A stretch of 64,000 bases of DNA from Pholiota molesta (lineage: Eukaryota; Basidiomycota; Agaricomycetes; Agaricales; Strophariaceae), in assembly GCA_014925825.1 (NCBI GenBank), contig JACGCK010000158.1, forward strand, positions 1 to 64,000. Direction: 5' to 3'. Under the pieces are notes generated by a model, which was not told the origin of the DNA, did not search any database, and saw nothing but the letters and a program-made list of their open reading frames with translations. The position numbers and the translations under genes were made by a program. Numbering within the stretch: position 1 is the first letter of the stretch; the number at the start of each line of letters is the position of its first letter. Shown piece after piece: positions 56,116 to 64,000 of the stretch.

Positions 56116-57230
56116 TTAAACCTTGGCTTCAACTTCTTGTTCTTCGGTAACTGAATTCCGATCGTTGTTAATGAGTAAACGGTCTATTCCGGGAGGAGCC
56201 GTCTGGTGGGTAGAACACGCGTGGAACTGGAGTCCAGATAAATGAACTGAAGTTGAGGGAATGGTTGTATCTGTCACCAGCGTGGCCACACGAACGACCA
56301 AGACTGTTGTCGAAATTCCCTGTGTTTATCATTCGATCAATAAATGAAGCGTTATATGTAAATGCGACACATACTGCTGTGATATTTACGAGCGTTGATC
56401 CATAGATATTGAAAGCATAACTCCTGGTATTTAGTATGTTCATTGACCCTGGCAAAACAAAAGCTATTGCGAGCTGGAGTAGAGAGAGGGAATATACCGC
56501 CCCAGATTGAACAATTATGTCAATGATATGCTTGAATCTTCTTCCCGAGACACCTTCATGTTTCGCAGTAGAGTAAATTCTGTAAGCGATGAGGACCGTG
56601 GTAACAAAACTAGTGGCGGAGGTCGTAAAGTATGCTGCAGCCACCACTTTGGTTGATGTGTCAGGTATTGATGCCAAAGGGATGGCTATTTTAGTGCAGA
56701 ATAATGCTTAAAAATATGCTTGTTCATCGTTTTCTATCCAAGGGTACCGCAGAGCTTACCGGTTTCAGTGATAGCAAGAATCAATGGGACAGATATAATG
56801 CGAAATGATCGATTCCATACATAGAAACAACGCCATAACTATTGCAGCATGTTAAATATCAAACAGATGTGTATAACTTATGGGACATGTACGCACCAGA
56901 AGCAAATCTGCAAGCACAAACCCAATATAGGACGGAATTTCCAAAGCTAGGTAGGTCCAATTGAGGCCATCAAATAAAGACACAAAAACTGAATCCCGGT
57001 TGTCCCCATTGTCGACGAATTGCCATTTTGTTACATACCACTGGACACTGGTTTGGATAATATTGCACAAAAACAGTATCGTAATAGTGGCTGGAACAAG
57101 GCGGTGTTTGGATAATCTTCTTGTGACTATACATTGGTCAGTTGGATATCTAATGCCTGAAAGCCAGAATACCTACGGTAAATATACATGGTGCCGAAGT
57201 AGATCACTGCGCCACAATTATCCATATTAG
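56116..57230 (-). CDS. Multi-pass membrane protein, DUF6533/DUF6534-like (copy 4, inverted)
   Basis: Inverted paralogue of the gene at 2783. Minus-strand exons give IYFGTMYIY, RRLSKHRLVPATITILFLC with IIQTSVQWYVTKWQFVDNG, SYIGFVLADLLLV, WRCFYVWNRSFRIISVPLIL, then VAAAYFTTSATSFVTTVLIAYRIY split as in copy 1, RFKHIIDIIVQSGAVYSL, GSTLVNIT and a last exon STTVLVVRVATLVTD with a polar tail ending EEQEVEAKV at TAA 56116-56118. The frame is open across the introns. The first exon was not found upstream of 57230, so the 5' end is either missing or too diverged to see. Confidence 0.65.
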
Positions 57231-57239
57231 GAAATATGT

Positions 57240-58170
57240 ATTCTTTACCAGTTGGCTTGTTTGCTTCAAGTCTCTGCCTTGGTGTCCTGAAATCACGGAC
57301 GGACGGCGTCCGTGCTCAAGATTTCAGAAAAAGGTATTAGCACAACATTGTGGAACTGTATTTAAAATGAGAGAAGAGCCATGATTCATCAACCACTATC
57401 AACCACCACTATCATGACGCATTCAAAATGTAAACATACATCAAAAACACAAAACTCTGAAAAATCCTCACAAACCCGCTCACAACCCCTCCTCCGCTAC
57501 TGTTCTTAACCACTAAGACAGAGCCGTGCGAGAGAGCGAGAGGCCAGAGGTTTTTGACTGTGTGGGAGGCAAAAACTACATGAAAACAGGAGGGGTGGAC
57601 GTCAGACGGCGCCAGCCCATCACCTTCCTCTTCCTACCACCATCCTCTGTGCCCGTGTGTACCCCTTGGACCTTGGGATAGTGTACCTGTACCCTCTACC
57701 TTACTGTTATACTGAATGGTGAAGACACGCATCTGCAAAACGGCAGGGAAAGTCTGTGAGTCACTCGTGCACACCCCACCTCCTCTCAGCCTTATCGCAC
57801 TCATCGCAGCTCATCGGGCGCGATCGGCAGCATCCGGGCCCTCGTAAATAGCTCTTCCGACGTTGGGGAGACGCGAGTGAAGCAATCGAGTGGATCCCGT
57901 GAACGTTTTGGGGACGACGCGCACACCTTTAAGGACGAGTCACGACGAGCAGTCTGAGACGAATGTCGCTCCCCCTCTGTGCCCCACCACTACGCTTCGA
58001 GTTTCAGGGTATCTTTTGCGCGAGTTACCGCTATGTCAGATGCCAATCCCGCCAAGTTGCCCGAGGTCACCGTGCTCGATGATTTACATACCTGTGTTGG
58101 GGCTACATGGAATATATTTAATTTAATTTAAATAAAACCGATTATGAATATAAAGCCAGCAAAGTATGAC
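57240..58170. other. Intergenic region, no gene seen
   Basis: No supported coding region; ends in an AATTTAATTTAAAT-rich stretch near 58115-58130. Confidence 0.35.
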
Positions 58171-58179
58171 AGATTGCCG

Positions 58180-58990
58180 GTCTAATCTTCAGGATGGAAT
58201 CAAGCATTGGATTGCTTCCACCAGAAGAAGGTATTGCGTGGTACACGGCCCTGCTCGACTTGCACCTTACCCATGGAGCAGAAATAAGCCCAGATATCAA
58301 CAAGAGCAATCTTGCCCCATAGCAAGAAATACAGCACGGGTTTATATGTCGTCTACTAGGCTTACCAAAAAATTCCGCAATTGTTGTGCTCTTTACTGAG
58401 ACCAGACTTACACCACTAAAGTTTCGAAGGCTGCTGTCTCATGAAATTACCAGCAGAATATCTAGCTCATAAAGCACTCCGAGACTCCATATATTTTGAC
58501 AGAAATGGCCACCAATCTTGGATCACAGACATACATTTAAGGTCATAGAAAGCATGGAGCTTGGCATTGACTTCCCAGACCTTTCCGAAATTAAGTCTGA
58601 CATCATCAACACCTAGATAATGACTATTAGGGAAGCAATGAAAGAACAACTTGAACAAGAGCTAGAATGTACTTCGAAACTGTATTTACTTCACAGCAGA
58701 TTGGAATACTGTCCAGAAGGCAAAGGACCCGCACAGATTACCCTCCTCTTGAGACATTACCTAAAAATATTAAATGCAGATTACAGAAAGTCTCTGACGA
58801 GGTTAACTCTATCTTGTCATCCAATTGCACTGGAGGGATTGCGACATACTGAGCTCATTAACAATAAGGAAATTACAGGCTCACTCGGAAAATTTACTTA
58901 TGAAATCCTCCATATCTTTGATGACACGCCGATATTGGGCCCGGCTATGCCTCTGGATTGGTTGGTCAATCTGTTGAGAAATAGTACAGG
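58180..58990 (+). pseudogene. Decayed LINE-type retrotransposon fragment
   Basis: In shifting plus-strand frames one reads IGLLPPEEGIAWYTALLDLH, LPKNSAIVVLFTETRLTPLK, RRLLSHEIT, LAHKALRDSIYFDRNGHQSW and TSKLYLLHSRLEYC, then LLRHYLKILNADYRKSLTRL and TLSCHPIALEGLRH. This order resembles the C-terminal region after the reverse transcriptase of basidiomycete non-LTR elements. Stops and shifts occur near 58320, 58470 and 58615, so it is a relic. The 5' part with the polymerase is absent. Confidence 0.5.
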
Positions 58991-58999
58991 TGGTGCAGG

Positions 59000-61220
59000 A
59001 ATGGTTTCTTAATTTACCTTGGGCATGGGGGTCATATGGACGTCTAGGCGAAGAGCTGGAGGGACATTTCTGTATGATCAATGTGTTCTGGGTCCGGAGG
59101 CGAAGATACATAGCTGGCATGTATCGGGATAACCTTCGGGACACGGCGGCCCAGGAGGGGCCAGTGCTGTGTATAATCTATCACTATCACTATCACTGTG
59201 TACATGCCTGTCGCAGATTCTTTAGTCTAGTCAAAGTAGGTACCTAGAGATAATTTGAATTTACCCATTCCGAACATAAGGAGCATAGAGGAGTTGATGG
59301 TGCTACTTATTTCCGACTTCTTGGTATCAAGGGTTATGCTGCTTAGTTTTGTCATCGTGATTGAGAGCGAATTAGAATGGAAGTGTGGAATACCGAATCA
59401 CTGAAGCTTCGATACTTTGTTCCATGTTATATATATGCGTAAAATACTCTTTTTCGACTAATTTTCGAGGTCCTTGCTATGTAGACGAGGCAGTATGATG
59501 ACTCCGAGCTTGTTTTATGTCAATCTGATTCTCCTCCGCTCAATTGTGTAAATCTTTTTCATTCAGCATCAAATATGTGATGGATCGAGTCTACACACTG
59601 TACAAGATCAGGATGGGCGCATCTCGAGGACCTGATGTCCACTCAGCCGAGATGATTGCCCATCGACTCCAAAATCCAGTGTGGCAGTGTTTGTGAAGTT
59701 CATAAGCCAGCCGAAGAGCACGGCGCACCCCTACCTGGCGAAGGATCAATTGAAGACTGATAAATCCATCCGTTCTTTGAGCTTGGTCTGATTTATCAAC
59801 TGGGAAGCATGATTTGGACATCAAATATATAACATACTTTCCCAACATTCACATCTCGCGACCCGATATCCACTGAAGTAGTCGCATTTTATATGTTATA
59901 ACTTGCTTTATCTATGTCTAATTTTACAAGAACACTGAAACTTCAAACACACACTGCTTCAAGTCATTGCGATTGATGAAATGAAAGGATAGTTATACTT
60001 AGTTTGATCATAATTTTACTAGATTTCCTGGAAGAAGCACTTTCGGGAATGATGTGGCTGCCATTAGGCGCCCGGCCTAAGTTGCCTCTGCGTAGGTCTT
60101 TAGCGGCTTCTTAGGTGCCTCTCAAACTAGTTATCTCATGAGCCAGCATTCCTCTTCTACGGCTCTTATGGGTCCCCATTTTTACTTGAAGCGCTCAACC
60201 TCGTTGAACTGCATTTAAATTGTTTGGAACATACAAACATCAGTACATCGATCAATCCATCTCCACGACACCGCACCCAAATCGTGCCTCAACAGCGCCC
60301 ACCAATCCGAAATCGCGCCCACCAATCCTGGTTCCGCCGGCACCGCCACAACGCTTACACCGCCGCAAACCTTGATCTACGCCTGATCTACACAGTGCAC
60401 GGCTGTGTGATTGCTGTGTGCGACTGTGTGACACAATGAGCATATACAGAGACTGAAGATCTACATAAGATAATTTATTTGAGTACTTATGGCAAAGGAT
60501 TTGGTTGGAAACCCAAACTCGAAACCCCCAAACCGGGTCTGTGGCAGGTGTCTGAATGAGCAATGCATATTCCGTGGATACACCCGACAGATGCTCATCC
60601 AAGACGGCGGCTTGCATCTCTTGCTTGGATTTCAGTGGGCCCCGAGGGCCTACTGCTCCACCAGCTCGTACTTCGCCTGAGACCTCTTCTTCAACCCGGA
60701 CTTTCCATCTGATGATCTCACAAATATATACCGGCTCACGGGAGCGCCAGCGGAGGGTCCAATTTCGACAGTGTTTTCCAGATCGAAAATAGGATAAGAT
60801 CAGAAGGTCAATTCTATTGTTAATTTATTTAGTATGAGGCCCACTTGTTCGCGTACATTGTGTTTGACAGAAATAATATCAGAACCTGACAAAGGAACCC
60901 ACGTTCATAAAGAAATTTACTGGGTCAAAGGCATTCAATTCCAAGCCGCTTTGATTATCTAGGAAGCGTTGCATCTTCCATAAGTACACGTTGAGTAACC
61001 AAAAGGAGCGAAAACACCGACCGCTTTCTCCAAGTACCAATTATGTCCAAAAATAATAACGAGATTCGAGTAGCGTGTATAAATCGGTCAACAATATGAA
61101 TTTTTGTCCAGTTGAATTCAACTTCAACGTTGAACTTGTAGTCCAAGGTCATCGAATAACAAATCAAAGTAGCCAGCTCTATGATATCCGTTTTTTATAA
61201 TAACAACTACCACCCACTTC
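59000..61220. other. Region without a supported gene
   Basis: Frames such as 59591-59848 and 60252-60617 on the minus strand lack motifs and splice support. Nothing else is seen. Confidence 0.3.
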
Positions 61221-61224
61221 CTCT

Positions 61225-62047
61225 CTATTTGTTTTCAGCGTATCTCTCCAGTGCGCGATCAAGTTTTCCCCACATGCCATCCTGCCACGTTCGAACCTCC
61301 TCCCACTCCTTCGCCGGCATAGCAATTCTACAAAATGCAAGCCAAGCACCCACGATCAGATCTGCATATATCGGATTCTCCCCGCCTAAAAAGGGACTCG
61401 CCGCATCGCGGTAAAACGCAGCCAGCCCGGCGAGCTTCTCCTTGAACTCCGCAAGTTTTGTCGCTCTCTCGTCATCGCTGAGATGGAAATCTTCCCATTT
61501 CTCTTTCCGCGCCCGGAACACGAAGGAAGCCTTGGTAAGCTCTGCCGTGTCAGGGTTCATAGGAATACCGCCGACGCATAGGGCGGAGAATGGGCTGAAG
61601 ATGGCATCGATTTGTGTATTCCACGCGCGTTGAAGGCCGATAGTGGAAGGCGGGAACAAGGAGGGCGTGTGCGTCGCCTCGGTGTATGTCCTATCGAGAT
61701 AAAGCGCGTTGTCGAACGAGTCTCCGACGATCTCGCCCGTGGAGAGGTCCTGGATCATGGGGAGGGTGTAGAATGGGGTGCCGTCGAAGAAGGTCCGGTT
61801 TGGGGCCGCGCCGAGTCTCTGACGGACGGAGGCGACGTCTGGGACGTCGACCCATTCGGTTTTGTACTGGACGCGTTTGAAGTTCAATGCATATCTATGC
61901 CATATGGATTGTTGTCATGATTAGCTACGTCTCGTTCTGCGCGTTCGAGAGTATCTGGACGTACCGCGTTTTCCAGGTGTTGGGTGCGTAGGTGGCACGT
62001 AGGGGAGACGCTAAGTCGTAGAAAATAATGGGCTTGGAGGGAATCAT
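61225..62047 (-). CDS. Glutathione S-transferase-like protein
   Basis: Two exons on the minus strand. Exon 1 (62047 to about 61965) starts MIPSKPIIFYDLASPLRATY with an N-terminal beta strand of the thioredoxin-like fold, ending in TWKTR. After a short intron, exon 2 (about 61902-61225) continues YALNFKRVQYKTEWVDV, includes TPFYTLPMIQDLSTGEIVGDS (cis-Pro and the conserved acidic-Ser pair that holds glutathione), YLDRTY, then the helical C-terminal domain (FVFRARKEKWEDFHLSDDER, YADLIVGAWLAFCR). Length of about 250 residues fits the fungal cytosolic GST group. The usual N-terminal catalytic Ser/Cys site corresponds to DLASPLRA, so a Ser is available. Substrate unknown; probably cytosolic detoxification or secondary metabolism. 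Confidence 0.85.
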
Positions 62048-62887
62048 TGTCTTTTTGTTGGTAGATCTTGGACGATTATGTTGATGCTATATATCCTACA
62101 ATGAACGTAGGAGGGACTTGTAATCACTGCTGGAACTCTGAAGGCGCGTTAGAGGGCTGGTACGACTGAGTTTGTATTACTGATTTGAATTGGTAAACCG
62201 ATGAGATTATTTATAATAGATTACAAAGACCCCAATGTTGACTTCATACGCGATGAGCCGCGTGCCCCTAACTAAGTACATCTAATGCATAGCGCGGGAT
62301 TCGTTCTTAGCAGCTCGTGTTGTCATTGCGTATCACTCTCAAATTTGAACATACGCTGACATGATGATGATTGTGATTACATGCCATCTACAGCACTTCG
62401 AACGTACCACAAAGTATTTACAAAGCTCGAAATATAACAAATATTCATCAGGATATCTGATACCATATGCCTTAGCACGCCGTTACCCAAAAAATTCTTC
62501 GATTTCAAGTTGTAATCCATCGCTGACTAAATGACGCCAACGGGCTGACTTCTGGAACCTGGAGTACCTATAGGCTATCTCATGTGTAGAATCTGGGCCG
62601 GGCCGCCGAACTGAAGGCCGGAGAGATAGATTCAAGTCGAGGGAATTTACAAGATGATGTTGGTAGGCATCCGGGAAACATGAGTGACCATCTTAGCCAA
62701 AATCGCGCTTAGCAGGCGCTTAGTGAGCCATGGCGCATGCGCAACAAAATGCGCGATGGCGCTCAGGGCGCGGCAAGTGCGGACCGGTTTAGAGACCGAC
62801 TTCCGGACTGATCAGGTTCGGCTTCGACTCAGCTTCAACTTGACCTTCTTTACCTCCAGCACCAACCGACAGTCTTTGAGCTGGGGA
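62048..62887. other. Intergenic region, no gene seen
   Basis: Divergent promoter space between the GST gene and the WD40 gene; a TATATAT box for the GST lies near 62088-62094. Confidence 0.4.
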
Positions 62888-64000
62888 ATGGAAGAGACAT
62901 CACCAGCTTGGACGCCAGACCCCTATGATATCTCCCGCACGCCGTCTCTTGTATCTGTCCTGAACACCCCGCCGAATCAAGGACATCGCCACGACTTTCC
63001 TCGTTCTGCGAAGTGGTCTGTGCACATTCACATGAACCAGATTCGCTTCTTCTCTCATTCGTGACCGCGCATGTAGGTGTGCAGATGGATCTACGGTCAT
63101 AGCCCAAACCGAGAGCGGGAAGTTCCAGCGCTACGACGTGTAAGTCACCTTCAACTCGCGCCGACACCGCTGCTTGACTTACCGATAGGGCTTCTCAGGA
63201 CAGCGAATCGCGTGAATATCATCTGTTTCAAGCCGCATCTCTGAGCTTCGGAGACCTGATGTTGTTTCTCAGCAACGCAGGATCGATTCCCCGCCCAAGA
63301 ATTCCCCCAGGCGGCGCCCGTGCTCGATTTCGTCTGGTACCCGACCGCATCCCCACGCGAACCAGCCTCGTTCTGCTTCGTCGCTTCCGTTCGCGAGTGT
63401 CCTGTGAAACTGTTGGATGCCTCAGATGGTAGGGTGAGTCGTTCGGTGCCCCTTCCGCACTGCAGCTTCAGTGCAACATCTGACACATGCATGTGCAATA
63501 GCTCCGTGCGTCATACAAAATCGTGGACCACCGCGAACGCTTCATCGCCCCTCACAGCCTCGCGTTCAACCTCACTGCCCAAAAGTGCGTTTTCCCACCT
63601 GCGCTTTCTGAAAAAGAGCTAACTCTTGCCTTCCGAAACCCGCTCCATACAGACTCTACTGCGGATTCGAAGACGCCATCGAAGTCTTCGACCTATCCCG
63701 GCCGGGCGAAGGCACCCGCATCTCGACGACACCGAACAAGAAGAGCAAGGACGGGCTGAAAGGGATCATCTCCGCCCTCGCGTTTTCGCCCTCATATACC
63801 GCCGAGGAGGCGTTCTACGCTGCTGGGAGCTTTACGCCTACGCCGCATAATATCGCGCTGTTCAGCGATGCGCAGGCGGAGCCGCTGATGTATGTGGGCG
63901 GAGGGCCGCGGGCGGGTGTCACGCAGGTACGTCTTGCGTATCCATGTTCCGTTTTGGATTCGAGGCAGAAGGAGTTGATTTTTCTTTTGGTGTTCCTCTG
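62888..64000 (+). CDS. WRAP53/TCAB1-like WD40 protein (partial, runs off the window)
   Basis: Begins at ATG 62888 (MEETSPAWTPDPYDISRTPS). After introns, exons give STVIAQTESGKFQRYDV, then EFPQAAPVLDFVWYPTASP, SFCFVASVRECPVKLLDASD, LRASYKIVDHRERFIAPHSL, LYCGFEDAIEVFDLSRPGEG, GLKGIISALAFSPSYTAEEA and PLMYVGGGPRAGVTQ, ending at a GTACGT donor near 63929. The order of blades and phrases such as VRECPVKLLDA, LRASY and CGF match the telomerase Cajal body protein 1 family, which in animals binds CAB-box RNAs and assists telomerase RNP assembly. In fungi the role is not well established. At least one more exon lies beyond the window. Confidence 0.82.

Overview
The window looks like nuclear DNA of a filamentous basidiomycete, most likely an Agaricomycete (mushroom-forming fungus). 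Most recognisable genes are cut by many short introns of about 50-60 bases with GT...AG borders. The mobile DNA is typical of that group: a KDZ-class DNA transposon with a CxC2-type transposase, a chromodomain Ty3/gypsy element and a LINE relic. No tRNA, rRNA or CRISPR was seen.

Layout. 1-9902: an inverted-repeat family member, a multi-pass membrane protein gene, a short-chain dehydrogenase (SDR) gene, a hypothetical gene on the minus strand, and a second membrane protein gene with a frameshift. 9902-32872: a 23-kb nest of mobile DNA. Its outer edges are long terminal inverted repeats rich in GTTTAAAC. Inside sit an intact-looking Ty3/gypsy retrotransposon (11095-16914, identical 143-bp LTRs, 5-bp target duplication) and a 15-kb KDZ element (17147-32218) with its own 82-bp inverted ends, subterminal GTGCA arrays, a transposase gene and four other genes. 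Subtracting both leaves about 2.1 kb for the outer element. 33380-64000: a different-family 7-TM gene, a C2H2 transcription factor, a secreted cysteine-rich protein, hypothetical genes, a GPI-anchored cell-wall-type protein, two more SDR copies, C2H2 zinc-finger genes, the second arm of the inverted repeat, a fourth membrane protein gene, a LINE relic, a glutathione-transferase-like gene and, at the right edge, a WRAP53/TCAB1-like WD40 gene.

Relations. Three gene types on the left (inverted-repeat family, DUF6533/6534-like membrane protein, SDR with its upstream DNA) recur on the right in opposite orientation, so the flanks are partly an inverted segmental duplication with the transposon nest between them. 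The most notable mechanistic signals are a textbook -1 frameshift site between gag and pol (G GGA AAA, 6-nt spacer, perfect 10-bp stem), a Tf1-type self-priming site in the same element, and a KDZ transposon that carries a conserved-looking cargo. Exon borders were read by eye and are approximate unless stated.
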